Part shown: positions 51,881-59,666 of the stretch, piece by piece
How the letters are laid out: every line of letters starts with the position of its first letter
Position numbering within the stretch: the first letter of the stretch is position 1
Virus record (IMG/VR): IMGVR_UViG_3300037336_000025
Coordinates: 122,313 to 186,312 of that record
Source: a virus
Length of the DNA: 64,000 bases
Reading direction: 5' to 3' (one strand)
Notes under the pieces: generated by a model
What the model was told of the DNA's origin: nothing
The model's input: the letters and a program-made list of their open reading frames with translations, nothing else
The model's database searches: none
Position numbers and translations under genes: made by a program

Positions 51881-52090
51881 TTAATCTAAAGCCACTCCGG
51901 GCATAGGGTTTTTACCAGTCCAGTGATCCATTGTGACACAGATGGGATGCTGATGTACTCCTATCAATGTAATTCGATCTACCTGCTTGGCCATTGCTCG
52001 GCACTGCACTTGGGTCTGGACGTACTCCACCTTTTTGTCGATGAAGTCGCCCCCCGGGGTGCTTAACATTATGATCAGCACCCAGTTCAT
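51881..52090 (-). CDS. Small protein with hydrophobic N-terminus
   Basis: 69 aa. Start MNWVLIIMLSTPGG may be a signal or membrane segment; then FIDKKVEYVQTQVQCRAMA and CVTMDHWTGK with two Cys that could form a disulphide. Overlaps the previous stop (TAATG). Confidence 0.6.
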   Translation of the reverse strand: MNWVLIIMLSTPGGDFIDKKVEYVQTQVQCRAMAKQVDRITLIGVHQHPICVTMDHWTGKNPMPGVALD

Positions 52091-52437
52091 TAGTCCATCC
52101 TTGAGCCAGCGTAGACCTTGTCCAAGCCCAACCGCTCTTTCAGCACCTTGGCGTAAGCATACGCACCTGCTTCTTTAACTGAGATGCTCTGGGTGCCGTG
52201 ACCGCTTGGGTTCCAAATCTGCAGGCTACCTGTGTAGTCTTTGCGGAAGCCAAAGCTCTGAAGCGCCTTGCCCATCTTTGAGTTTGATCGCACACCGTAC
52301 ACGTTAACCCAAGCAAAGCCGCAGGCATCGCGCTCGCCAATCTGGGCAAAGGAAATCGCAGCCGCTGTCTGTGCGTGGAGAGCAGCTTGGGCACAGGCTT
52401 CTTGTACGGCTTCTAAGTTAAAGTCTTTTGCATTCAT
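52090..52437 (-). CDS. Conserved phage protein, function unknown
   Basis: 115 aa. GFAWVNVYGVRSNSKMGKAL, IWNPSGHGTQSISVKEAGA and AYAKVL match a family frequent in phages of many hosts, with no known activity as far as I recall. Leader and Shine-Dalgarno (TAGGAGCGAACT) are the standard ones of this region. Confidence 0.72.
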   Translation of the reverse strand: MNAKDFNLEAVQEACAQAALHAQTAAAISFAQIGERDACGFAWVNVYGVRSNSKMGKALQSFGFRKDYTGSLQIWNPSGHGTQSISVKEAGAYAYAKVLKERLGLDKVYAGSRMD

Positions 52438-52467
52438 AGTTCGCTCCTATTTGCTGTTTAAGTGTTT

Positions 52468-52496
52468 ATTATAACACCGATCGTCCAAACTGTCAA
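52468..52496 (-). promoter_or_regulatory. Early sigma70 promoter 10
   Basis: TTGACA, 17 bases, TATAAT (minus). The leader is nearly identical to that after promoter 17. Confidence 0.88.
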
Positions 52497-52505
52497 CCAA
52501 TACCC

Positions 52506-52640
52506 TTACTTCTTTGCGGGCTTCTGTGCTGCTTCGCTGGCTGCGATCTTGCCTGTGTAAGCACTGCCTGCCTTATGGATCAAGCCAGTTGGAGTGATAG
52601 TAACAGTTCCGCCGTTTTTTGTAGTGTAAGTCGTTTGCAT
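52506..52640 (-). CDS. 44-aa basic protein
   Basis: MQTTYTTKNGGTVTITPTG then a basic Ala/Lys-rich end (ASEAAQKPAKK). It has its own promoter and AAAGGAAACACA before the ATG. Function unknown. Confidence 0.6.
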   Translation of the reverse strand: MQTTYTTKNGGTVTITPTGLIHKAGSAYTGKIAASEAAQKPAKK

Positions 52641-52669
52641 TGTGTTTCCTTTTTGCTGTTTAAGTGTTT

Positions 52670-52698
52670 ATTATACTGTCTTTTGGACAAGCTGTCAA
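52670..52698 (-). promoter_or_regulatory. Early sigma70 promoter 11
   Basis: TTGACA, 17 bases, TATAAT (minus). Confidence 0.88.
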
Positions 52699-52738
52699 CC
52701 AAAATCTGCATCTTTTGGAAAATACTTTATCGAAGCGT

Positions 52739-52773
52739 TAAAAAGCCCTACAAGCGGCGATCACTGTAGGGCT
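52739..52773 (-). terminator. Terminator, minus strand
   Basis: Stem AGCCCTACA/TGTAGGGCT followed by TTTTT on the minus strand; ends the operon 53470-52828. Confidence 0.8.
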
Positions 52774-52827
52774 TGGGTTATGCACTAGGGCAGGGCCTGC
52801 GCCTGCTGTAGACGGTTTAAACAGGTC

Positions 52828-53001
52828 TTAGAGGTCGAAGTACTCTGAGGGCTCAGTGGGCTCTGGAGCCAGCACACCGATCTCTTCCAACCAATCGTAC
52901 ACTGTCTCAATTGGACACTCTAGCATTAGAGCGATAGTTTTTGGGCGGTGCCCGTCGATATACATTTGCTCGATGTCGTATGCTAGTTCACTCATGCTCA
53001 T
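52828..53001 (-). CDS. 57-aa helix-turn-helix protein
   Basis: AYDIEQMYIDGHRPKTIALM followed by LECPIETVYDWLEEIG is a compact helix-turn-helix resembling sigma-factor region 4 or transposase-type HTH. The C-terminus is acidic. Overlaps the upstream gene by four bases. Probably a DNA-binding early regulator. Confidence 0.68.
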   Translation of the reverse strand: MSMSELAYDIEQMYIDGHRPKTIALMLECPIETVYDWLEEIGVLAPEPTEPSEYFDL

Positions 53002-53180
53002 TTGGTTATTTCCTCAATCTTTTGTTTAGTTTTTTCATACAATGTAGGCTCAGTTACTTCTACAATCTTACTGGCGCCTTTGTGTATCGCCGAGTTTACT
53101 TCTTTAGAAAGATCTTCTACCTGTGAAGGATAGTTCTGATAGATTAGAAAGCCTAATAGGGCGACTATGATATATTGCAT
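52998..53180 (-). CDS. 60-aa membrane-anchored protein
   Basis: N-terminal membrane helix MQYIIVALLGFLIYQNYP, then an amphipathic helix (EDLSKEVNSAIHKGAS) and a basic/acidic tail. Start overlaps the upstream stop (TAATG). Confidence 0.63.
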   Translation of the reverse strand: MQYIIVALLGFLIYQNYPSQVEDLSKEVNSAIHKGASKIVEVTEPTLYEKTKQKIEEITK

Positions 53181-53470
53181 TATGCATACTCCCGATCTTC
53201 AATTACAGATAACATATTAGCAGGAACACGCCACGAGCCCTGGACTGTCTTCACTGTGATATACTTGATTGCGATCTTAGTAACTATACCAGTTACATTC
53301 TGTCTTGTAATTGAGTTAGTAAAGTTCACGTTAGCGCCAAGACGCAGGCTTCGCTTGGTTGCCTGTATGAGCTGCGCACGGTTCCATTTGACTGCATCGA
53401 TGATGCTGGCCAGTTGATCGTTGGTCCAAGTGCCGAACATGATTGCTTGGTTGATGTCTTTGATATTCAT
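53180..53470 (-). CDS. Conserved small phage protein
   Basis: 96 aa. WTNDQLASIIDAVKWNRAQL helix, then a beta-rich half VNFTNSITRQNVTGIVTKI with a K-x-x-T-V-K pattern reminiscent of small SH3/KOW-like barrels. Role unknown. Confidence 0.65.
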   Translation of the reverse strand: MNIKDINQAIMFGTWTNDQLASIIDAVKWNRAQLIQATKRSLRLGANVNFTNSITRQNVTGIVTKIAIKYITVKTVQGSWRVPANMLSVIEDREYA

Positions 53471-53502
53471 CTTTCGCTCCTAGTTGCTGTGTGTATGTGT
53501 TT

Positions 53503-53531
53503 ATTATACAACCAATCGAACAAGTTGTCAA
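53503..53531 (-). promoter_or_regulatory. Early sigma70 promoter 12
   Basis: TTGACA, 17 bases, TATAAT (minus). Confidence 0.86.
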
Positions 53532-53590
53532 CCGAAATATACCCTACTAGCAGCGGGGTCTGTGGCTGTTAAACCACAGCCCCTAGCACC

Positions 53591-54817
53591 CTAGCCTACT
53601 TCTTTGTCATAGATCACAGTCTGTCCAAACGGACTGATCATGTTGCTACCTTTAACGATGAACAAGGTATCTGCATAGTCCTCGTCACCCCACTCACCGC
53701 AAGGGTAGCCATCAGTGAACATGATAAACTTCTTAGGCTGGATATCATTCTCTTTCATGAACTCCCAGTTCACCATGAAGTCAGTACCGCCGCCGCCCTT
53801 GGGTTCGTACTCTAACAGGTCTTCGCTGTTGTCATGTGTGATCTCTTCATGAGCATAGATCTCTGTATCAAAGCACCATAGGTTAATCTTGAAGTCTTGG
53901 TACTGGTCCATGATGCCTTTGATCTCGCTAAGGAACACAGTTGCATCTTCAACACCAATTGATCCGCTCATGTCAATGGCCACGCATACATCGATAGTCT
54001 CATCGTTCTTCATGCCTGGCAGGATAGCACCTGACATCTGGCCCTTACGGCTAGGACGACTAAAGGAGTAATCGTTGCGTACGATACTTTGGATGTTCAT
54101 ACGGATCAACTCACGCCAGTTCATCTTAGGCTCAGTCATGTCCTTGATCAGGCGCTGGATACCCATAGGCACTTTGCCTGCACCAGCTGCCGCCGCTGAC
54201 TGGATCATTGCCTGCTTGATCTCATCACGGATGGCCTGTGCTTCTTCCTTAGTCATGCCGGGAACGCCCTTGCCGCCCTTGCCGCCCTTGCCTTCTTTGT
54301 CTCCTTCTTTGCCTTCGCTAGGAGCGTTGCCGTCTTCGTTAATGTGATCGTCAAGCAGGTCACCAACTTGCTTGAGCAAGTCCTCCATAGAGATCTTCTC
54401 AGACTTTTCCCAAAGCTCGTCGTAGATCTCTTCCCATGCCATGCCACGATACTTATTGTCTTGGCAGATATTTACTTCGGTGATCTTGTCGCCGATACGC
54501 TCGTCTACAAGGATCTGATTGACTGCAAAGTCCTGTGCAATATTACTCAGCTGACGATCACGCGATCCTACACGACCAAAGTGGTCAAACACGCAATGAC
54601 AGATCTCATGTGCAAAGAGGAACTCTAGTTTCTTGATAGAAAGTTTCTTAACAAAGTCCACATTGTAGTAGAAGTTTCTGCCGTTAGTTGCGGCAGTTTG
54701 GCACCAATCGCTAGCATCAATCAGTTGCATACGAGTAGCCATGTTGCCGAAGAAAGGAGTCTTCAGTAGCAGGGCAATACGGGCAGTTGTCAGTTTCTCA
54801 ATAATAGGATCATTCAT
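53591..54817 (-). CDS. Zincin-like/VWA domain protein (DUF2201 type)
   Basis: 408 aa. Residues 1-110 contain HEICH (70-74), an HExxH zinc motif. A Gly/Lys/Glu linker (about 165-195) leads to a C-terminal VWA-like domain with the MIDAS DMSGSIG (about 283) and a Thr in GGGGTDF. Such proteins pair with MoxR AAA+ ATPases to remodel or activate targets; a MoxR gene lies directly upstream, separated by an endonuclease insertion. Some relatives are named CobT-like. Confidence 0.82.
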   Translation of the reverse strand: MNDPIIEKLTTARIALLLKTPFFGNMATRMQLIDASDWCQTAATNGRNFYYNVDFVKKLSIKKLEFLFAHEICHCVFDHFGRVGSRDRQLSNIAQDFAVNQILVDERIGDKITEVNICQDNKYRGMAWEEIYDELWEKSEKISMEDLLKQVGDLLDDHINEDGNAPSEGKEGDKEGKGGKGGKGVPGMTKEEAQAIRDEIKQAMIQSAAAAGAGKVPMGIQRLIKDMTEPKMNWRELIRMNIQSIVRNDYSFSRPSRKGQMSGAILPGMKNDETIDVCVAIDMSGSIGVEDATVFLSEIKGIMDQYQDFKINLWCFDTEIYAHEEITHDNSEDLLEYEPKGGGGTDFMVNWEFMKENDIQPKKFIMFTDGYPCGEWGDEDYADTLFIVKGSNMISPFGQTVIYDKEVG

Positions 54818-54842
54818 TAGTCGCTCTCCTTAGTATGTATAT

Positions 54843-54871
54843 ATTATAGCACCAACGAATCCAATCGTCAA
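54843..54871 (-). promoter_or_regulatory. Early sigma70 promoter 13
   Basis: TTGACG, 17 bases, TATAAT (minus) for the VWA gene. Confidence 0.82.
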
Positions 54872-54919
54872 CCACTATGTTGTTGTATTACTGCAACAGC
54901 CCTGGCGCTTGAATAGGGT

Positions 54920-54990
54920 GGGCAGGCCCTGCTGAGACAGTCCTGCCCTGCAACGGAGGGGTCTTAATTCTCCATGGCACTTAGAACGTA
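54920..54990 (-). other. Recoded copy of the MoxR 3' end plus its terminator
   Basis: On the minus strand 54990-54964 reads TAC GTT CTA AGT GCC ATG GAG AAT TAA (YVLSAMEN, stop), matching the MoxR end TAT GTG CTC GTG GCA ATG GAA AAT TGA (YVLVAMEN, stop) with mostly synonymous changes. A hairpin GGGCAGG/CCTGCCC follows with the loop sequence ACTGTCTCAGCAG, identical to that in the true MoxR terminator at 55721-55754. Confidence 0.82.
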
Positions 54991-54996
54991 TAAATA
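54989..54996 (+). promoter_or_regulatory. Perfect late promoter for GIY-YIG endonuclease
   Basis: TATAAATA abuts the MoxR-end copy; a 62-base leader with TAAGGAA precedes the ATG at 55059. Confidence 0.7.
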
Positions 54997-55058
54997 AGAG
55001 TGAGGATCGCGATGTACCACCATCCACCCTCTCTAACAGTTTATAAGGAACTATCAGC

Positions 55059-55718
55059 ATGAATATTTACACTCCCTACACCTATCTCATAACATTTCTG
55101 CCCACAGGGCAACAGTACTATGGTGTTCGTACCAAACGAGGCTGCAACCCCACAGACCTTTGGAACAGTTATTATACAAGCTCTAAGGTTGTACGTCAAC
55201 TGATCGCTCAACACGGCTGTGGTGCTTTTACAACACAAGTCCGTAGAACCTTTGCCACCAGAGAAGCAGCATTGCTGTGGGAACATCGTGTTCTCCGTCG
55301 ATTGGATGCTGCCCGTACTCCTCACTGGCTAAACAAGAACAATGGTGATCGCAAGTTCGTCAATGAAGGCAAGACAATGAACGGTAAGAAGCATACCGAA
55401 GATGCCAAACAGCGTATGAGTATTAACAGCAGTGGAGAGAAGAATCCCAATTGGGGAGGAAAGGCTTTTACAGAAGAATCACGCAGGAAAATAAGTGAAG
55501 CTCGTAAGGGATCTAAACACACACCCGAGTCCCGTAAGAAGATGTCGGCGGCTCAGTCTGGGGAGAACAATCCCAACTATGGTAAGAAGTTCCATTGGTG
55601 GAACGACGGCACTCGCAATTCGTTAGTAGAACAATGTCCCGGATCGGAGTGGGTGCGTGGACGCTTATGGAGTGACGGACATAGAGCTAAGATGTTAGCA
55701 TCACGGCACCCTACATAA
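55059..55718 (+). CDS. GIY-YIG homing endonuclease with NUMOD3 repeats
   Basis: 219 aa, opposite strand to all neighbours. TYLITFLPTGQQYYGVRTKRG is the GIY-YIG-type start and LLWEHRVLRRLDAAR carries the catalytic E. NUMOD3-type repeats (NGKKHTEDAKQRMS; GGKAFTEESRRKISEARKG; GSKHTPESRKKMSAAQSG) and a C-terminal HWWNDGTRNSLVEQCPG module give DNA recognition. It separates MoxR from VWA and is flanked by two copies of the MoxR 3' end. Confidence 0.88.
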   Translation: MNIYTPYTYLITFLPTGQQYYGVRTKRGCNPTDLWNSYYTSSKVVRQLIAQHGCGAFTTQVRRTFATREAALLWEHRVLRRLDAARTPHWLNKNNGDRKFVNEGKTMNGKKHTEDAKQRMSINSSGEKNPNWGGKAFTEESRRKISEARKGSKHTPESRKKMSAAQSGENNPNYGKKFHWWNDGTRNSLVEQCPGSEWVRGRLWSDGHRAKMLASRHPT

Positions 55719-55720
55719 GG

Positions 55721-55754
55721 AAAAAGGTGGGCTACTGCTGAGACAGTACCCACC
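55721..55754 (-). terminator. Terminator after MoxR gene
   Basis: Stem GGTGGGTACTG/CAGTAGCCCACC with loop TCTCAG on the minus strand, then TTTTTCC. Confidence 0.82.
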
Positions 55755-55777
55755 CTCAATGGAAAACTGGGTCTAAA

Positions 55778-56863
55778 TCAATTTTCCATTGCCACGAGCA
55801 CATATTTGCCAAATCTTTTATGAAACTCTTCGAAGCTCTTCATCTTTGTAGCATCCAACGGCAGGTTGTAGTTTGTCAACGCTGTCTTCGCACCCATCAC
55901 TACCAACTCAGTTGGGAAATTGTCCATCATGTAGCGGAAGAAGTTGTCAGCACCGTCGTCCCAGTTCTTGACTTTCTTCTCTGCACGGTCTTTCAACTCG
56001 TAGCACAAGCTCACAGTCAAAGAGTACATTGCTGAGATCTCTTTAATCTGCAGGTCCTTGACCTTGCCATCAATGATGTCTTCTGCTTTAGGCAAGCGTC
56101 CTGCAATCTTGCGGTGAGCCATAAACTTCACAGCCAAGCCATCACCAACTGCACCACTGATCAAGTTAGTCAGCGTGTCGTTGTCAGTGTCGTCATCTTC
56201 CAACAGCTCGCTCACAAAGCTCCATGAACGTGGAGTAGCGAATGCCTTTGAGCTAGACTTAGGATCAAAGTCATACAGGTCTTGCTTGGCAAAGCCCACA
56301 TAGCCTACGACCTCTGGGTGGATCTTGTTCAGCGTGGCCCAGTCCTGCCAGTCATCAAAGTCTACCTTTGCTTCCAAGTGGACGAAACGGTTAGCCAGTG
56401 GAGCTGGCATACGATATGTCACACCACGATCGCCTTCGCGGTTACCAGCGGCAACCAAGTCAACACCATCTGGCAGTTTGTAAGTACCAACACGACGGTT
56501 CAGGATCAACTGATAGGCCGCAGCCTGCACAGCTGGAGGAGCACTGTTCAACTCATCCAGGAAGATGATTGCGGTGCTAGTTGGATCTGTAGGCAGCTCT
56601 GCTGGAGGCGCCCACACCATAGTGCCTAGGTCGCTGTTGTAGTAAGGAATACCTTTGATGTCAGTAGGTTCCCACAGGGCTAGACGAACGTCGATGACTT
56701 CGCGGCCTGCGTCTTCGCCAATCTGCTTGACGATATCTGACTTACCAATACCTGGAGGACCCCACAGGAACACTGGGCGACGTTTCTGGATTGCCTTAGC
56801 GATAGAACGCTTGGCACTCTTTGGACCCACTTGACGAACACTAATATCTGCTGACTTTGACAT
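55778..56863 (-). CDS. MoxR-type AAA+ ATPase
   Basis: 361 aa. Walker A GPPGIGKS (35-42), Walker B IIFLDELNSAP (about 94), sensor 1 LVAAGNREGD and the arginine-finger-type LANRFVH. MoxR ATPases act with VWA proteins in assembly or maturation; the VWA gene is the next minus-strand gene. Cyanophage CobS-type ATPases are an alternative name, but the sequence looks closer to MoxR. Promoter 14 has a TATACT -10 box. Confidence 0.85.
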   Translation of the reverse strand: MSKSADISVRQVGPKSAKRSIAKAIQKRRPVFLWGPPGIGKSDIVKQIGEDAGREVIDVRLALWEPTDIKGIPYYNSDLGTMVWAPPAELPTDPTSTAIIFLDELNSAPPAVQAAAYQLILNRRVGTYKLPDGVDLVAAGNREGDRGVTYRMPAPLANRFVHLEAKVDFDDWQDWATLNKIHPEVVGYVGFAKQDLYDFDPKSSSKAFATPRSWSFVSELLEDDDTDNDTLTNLISGAVGDGLAVKFMAHRKIAGRLPKAEDIIDGKVKDLQIKEISAMYSLTVSLCYELKDRAEKKVKNWDDGADNFFRYMMDNFPTELVVMGAKTALTNYNLPLDATKMKSFEEFHKRFGKYVLVAMEN

Positions 56864-56910
56864 AATAAAGACCCTTCTCAGTTGTTACAATTTGCTTTCT
56901 CAGTGTTAAT

Positions 56911-56939
56911 AGTATAACACCAATCACCCTAGTTGTCAA
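56911..56939 (-). promoter_or_regulatory. Early sigma70 promoter 14
   Basis: TTGACA, 17 bases, TATACT (minus). The TGA in TTGACA is the stop codon of the gene at 56936. Confidence 0.82.
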
Positions 56940-57571
56940 GCTCTTTTTACAAAGTTGAGTTGGGTAGTGTTGTCGCCACGAACACTTTTAATCTTTGCTT
57001 TGATACAGATCTTAGTGCCTGCTTCTAAGTTACTATTATACCAGAAATCAACGAAGCTGTCAACCAGTTTTGCAGTAACCCTATACTTGTCATAGTCTTT
57101 GCTGTAGTAGCACTTGACAACTTCTACTTCGCCCTGGATCTTGTCTCCCACATTGCCTGTGAGCTGGGTTGAGTTGCGGATGTCGCTGGTTAGATCCTTA
57201 CGCTCTTGCTCACGGACCATAGCAGCAGGCAGGCAGCTGACAATGGCAAACTCTAGTAGGTTACGGCCGGTGAACTCATCCATCTGTGCAATACGCAGAG
57301 CCTGCTGCTCGAACTCGTTGATCTTGCCCGATAGCTGTTTAAGCAGGAAGCCGTTGAAGAAGTGTCGAACTTCACGTCCTCGCTCGATGTCTGCGGCAGT
57401 AGCTTCGGTCACAGCATCTGTTCGCAGCCATTCTTTCAGCATCATCTTGTTGGCCTGTGTGATACGCTTGGTGCACTGATTCTCCATCACGTATACATCT
57501 TCTTTGAAGTAGCCGCCGTTGACTCTGTCAGCTGCCACTGCCAATCCCCAAACTTGATCTGCTGTAAACAT
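56936..57571 (-). CDS. Conserved phage protein, function unknown
   Basis: 211 aa. VWGLAVAADRVNGGYFKEDVYVM and NKMMLKEWLRTDAVTEATAAD, then HFFNGFLLKQLSGKINEFEQ; the C-terminal third (IQGEVEVVKCYYSKDYDKYR ... IKAKIKSV) looks like an OB-type barrel. It has its own promoter and the standard AGGAGCGAAC leader. Confidence 0.7.
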   Translation of the reverse strand: MFTADQVWGLAVAADRVNGGYFKEDVYVMENQCTKRITQANKMMLKEWLRTDAVTEATAADIERGREVRHFFNGFLLKQLSGKINEFEQQALRIAQMDEFTGRNLLEFAIVSCLPAAMVREQERKDLTSDIRNSTQLTGNVGDKIQGEVEVVKCYYSKDYDKYRVTAKLVDSFVDFWYNSNLEAGTKICIKAKIKSVRGDNTTQLNFVKRA

Positions 57572-57600
57572 GTTCGCTCCTAAGTTCTTACTATGACGCT

Positions 57601-57629
57601 AGTATACTATAATTTATCCCGATTGTCAA
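57601..57629 (-). promoter_or_regulatory. Early sigma70 promoter 15
   Basis: TTGACA, 17 bases, TATACT (minus). Confidence 0.82.
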
Positions 57630-57653
57630 CCACTTTGTTGGAGTTCCAGCCAA

Positions 57654-57684
57654 GAAAAAAGACTGTGGCATTTCTACCACAGTC
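57654..57684 (-). terminator. Terminator, minus strand
   Basis: Stem GACTGTGG/CCACAGTC with an 8-base loop and T6 on the minus strand. Confidence 0.85.
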
Positions 57685-57730
57685 CTAAACACTGCCCCGG
57701 GAGCGACTACGGTATGTGTTTGAAAACCCC

Positions 57731-58003
57731 TTAGAGGGTGATGCCCATTGACTTGGCCTTGTAACCTAGAGCCACGATCTCACGGCTGGCATTGCCCATT
57801 TCATATTCAGTGACCATAACACCGTTGCCTGCTTTGCGGCTCTTAGCGTAGATGGCATAACCATTTTGACGCAAGCGGCTAGCTTCTGCAGCCAAGTTAC
57901 CAACGCCTAGATCACTCTTGGCCTGTGCTGGTGTTAGTTTTGCACCATTGTAAAGTGCTTGAAAGACTTTGAATGTCTTTGTATCTTTAGAAATACGTTT
58001 CAT
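57731..58003 (-). CDS. Winged-helix-like small protein
   Basis: 90 aa. FKVFQALYNGAKLTPAQAKSDLG, then AAEASRLRQNGYAIYAKSRK resembles a winged-helix DNA-binding domain (helix, turn, recognition helix, beta wing). Monocistronic, between promoter 16 and a strong terminator. Possibly an early transcription regulator. Confidence 0.62.
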   Translation of the reverse strand: MKRISKDTKTFKVFQALYNGAKLTPAQAKSDLGVGNLAAEASRLRQNGYAIYAKSRKAGNGVMVTEYEMGNASREIVALGYKAKSMGITL

Positions 58004-58047
58004 GTTTAAGTTTCCTTTGTAAAGCTGTTATTTCACAGCATTTAATT

Positions 58048-58076
58048 AGTATATAACACACAGCGTTGAATGTCAA
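58048..58076 (-). promoter_or_regulatory. Early sigma70 promoter 16
   Basis: TTGACA, 17 bases, TATACT (minus). The leader contains an inverted repeat GCTGTGAAATAACAGC. Confidence 0.82.
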
Positions 58077-58093
58077 CCCTGCGGTTTACCAAT

Positions 58094-58276
58094 TTACTTC
58101 TTTACAGAAACATTAGCTCGAAGGAACGCACCGAAGATAACCACAGCCAACCAAGTGCCGATAGTGTAAGGGATCTCCAATGCAGGGAACAAAGTGTTCG
58201 CCGCCCAGATGGTAATGACTGGGCCAATGGCAACCAGCACAACGATCAACAGGATACCTAGAATAATTTTAAGCAT
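58094..58276 (-). CDS. Small membrane protein
   Basis: 60 aa from ATG 58276 (GGAG seven bases before). Two membrane helices (LGILLIVVLVAIGPVITIWA and GTWLAVVIFGAFLRANV). Overlaps the upstream gene by eight bases. Confidence 0.62.
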   Translation of the reverse strand: MLKIILGILLIVVLVAIGPVITIWAANTLFPALEIPYTIGTWLAVVIFGAFLRANVSVKK

Positions 58277-58514
58277 TGTCATTCTCCATTTCGTTAATTT
58301 CCTGTTGAAGCTTCAGTTCAGCGATTTCTTTGTCGACTTCTTTCTCTGCCCGTCGACCTGCTGTGGCACTGCCCTTCTTGTAGATCTCCCAATAGTGATC
58401 TTCACAGTAGCTCTTGCCGCCGATACTCTTTTTGCCGCAGAACGTGTACGGCCACGCCTTTTGTTCTGCGCCAATGAACTGACATGTTCTTGCTGGTCCA
58501 AATCCTAAATCCAT
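58269..58514 (-). CDS. Small zinc-binding protein, GcrA-type motif
   Basis: 81 aa. TCQFIGAEQKAWPYTFCG and SYCEDHYWEIY form a C...C...C-x-x-H pattern like the C-terminal motif of GcrA regulators of alphaproteobacteria. The rest is a charged helix. ATG overlaps the AAA+ stop (TAATG). It may bind host RNA polymerase or DNA, by analogy only. Confidence 0.6.
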   Translation of the reverse strand: MDLGFGPARTCQFIGAEQKAWPYTFCGKKSIGGKSYCEDHYWEIYKKGSATAGRRAEKEVDKEIAELKLQQEINEMENDNA

Positions 58515-59587
58515 TATGCGCCCCTCCGCATGATTGTGACTTCAGCCATGCTCTTCCAGTTGTTGGCAAAGCTCTTGCGCAGGTCTGCAACCTTGAGCAC
58601 AGTGCGCAAGCTCAACTCACGCATCTTGGCACGGTTCTCCATAACAAAGTCTACTACCTCATCACGCTGAACTTCATTGAACTCGTAGCTGTCCAGCATG
58701 CCGTCGGCTACAATCTGCTTGATACGCAGGCACTTTTCACGATCAGTGTCCATTTGCAGATCAATGTAGTGGCAACGGCTTTCTAACGCTGCCAAGTGAT
58801 CTTGCAATTTCTTAGAACGAACGTTCTCGAACTTGATGTTGGTGATAAAGATAGCACCTGCTTTGAATTCGAACTTGTCTGGAATGCCTTCGCTTCGCAG
58901 GATGCGGCTGTCAGTGTTCCAAGAGATAGTGCGCTTCTTGCTAGTGTCCAAAGCCGCTTTGAGAATGTTCAAGCTAAGGTCGTCTAACAGTACTGAGTCA
59001 CAGTCATCGAACACGATAACGTTACCTTTCTCACTGTACTCGTAGAGCTTGCTGTACAGGCCAATGGCACTCATAGCACCCTTCACAATCTCATAGCGTG
59101 GCTTACGGTCACCTAGTGCATTGAACAGGTCGTCCTTGCTGAGCACTTCGTCAACACCAAAGCTCTTGCCTACGCCTGGAGGGCCTGTGACAATCATTGC
59201 TCGCACATTGCCTTCTTTCACAGCCTTGGTCATGTCTGTAAGTACTTCAAAGCGAGCACGTAGGCGCTCAACAATCTCTTCGTCTGTCTCTTTAGACACA
59301 ACTGCATCACTGACTTTGATCTGTTCCAAGCTCTTGTCTCCTGCTGGAGTTGCTGACACATCGCCTGACACAACAATGTAGCTGTCTACACCATCACACT
59401 TGATCTTGATCTTGCGATCTGGAATGCCTGCATTGCTGGGATTAGCGCTGCCGCCTTCTACTGTAACGAACCCGCCAGTGCTGCCAAACTTGAAACCATC
59501 TACAAGCTGAAAGCGTACACCGCTCATGCTGGTCTCGCGGCCACGGATCTTGTAGGTACCATCGTTGATTTGAATAACTGCTGACAT
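58514..59587 (-). CDS. AAA+ ATPase with N-terminal beta domain
   Basis: 357 aa. Residues 1-75 are beta-rich, then Walker A GPPGVGKS (135-142), Walker B NVIVFDDCDSVLLDD, sensor-like GAIFITNIKFENV and ESRCHYIDLQMD. The second AAA+ enzyme in 3 kb. Similar ATPases occur in T4-like phages without assigned function. Leader matches that of promoter 10 almost base for base. Confidence 0.78.
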   Translation of the reverse strand: MSAVIQINDGTYKIRGRETSMSGVRFQLVDGFKFGSTGGFVTVEGGSANPSNAGIPDRKIKIKCDGVDSYIVVSGDVSATPAGDKSLEQIKVSDAVVSKETDEEIVERLRARFEVLTDMTKAVKEGNVRAMIVTGPPGVGKSFGVDEVLSKDDLFNALGDRKPRYEIVKGAMSAIGLYSKLYEYSEKGNVIVFDDCDSVLLDDLSLNILKAALDTSKKRTISWNTDSRILRSEGIPDKFEFKAGAIFITNIKFENVRSKKLQDHLAALESRCHYIDLQMDTDREKCLRIKQIVADGMLDSYEFNEVQRDEVVDFVMENRAKMRELSLRTVLKVADLRKSFANNWKSMAEVTIMRRGA

Positions 59588-59619
59588 AGTTTTCGCTCCT
59601 ATTTGCTGTTTAAGTGTTT

Positions 59620-59648
59620 ATTATACTGCCAAATGAAGCTGTTGTCAA
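59620..59648 (-). promoter_or_regulatory. Early sigma70 promoter 17
   Basis: TTGACA, 17 bases, TATAAT (minus). Confidence 0.88.
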
Positions 59649-59666
59649 CCTCAGCGGCTGTTGTAA

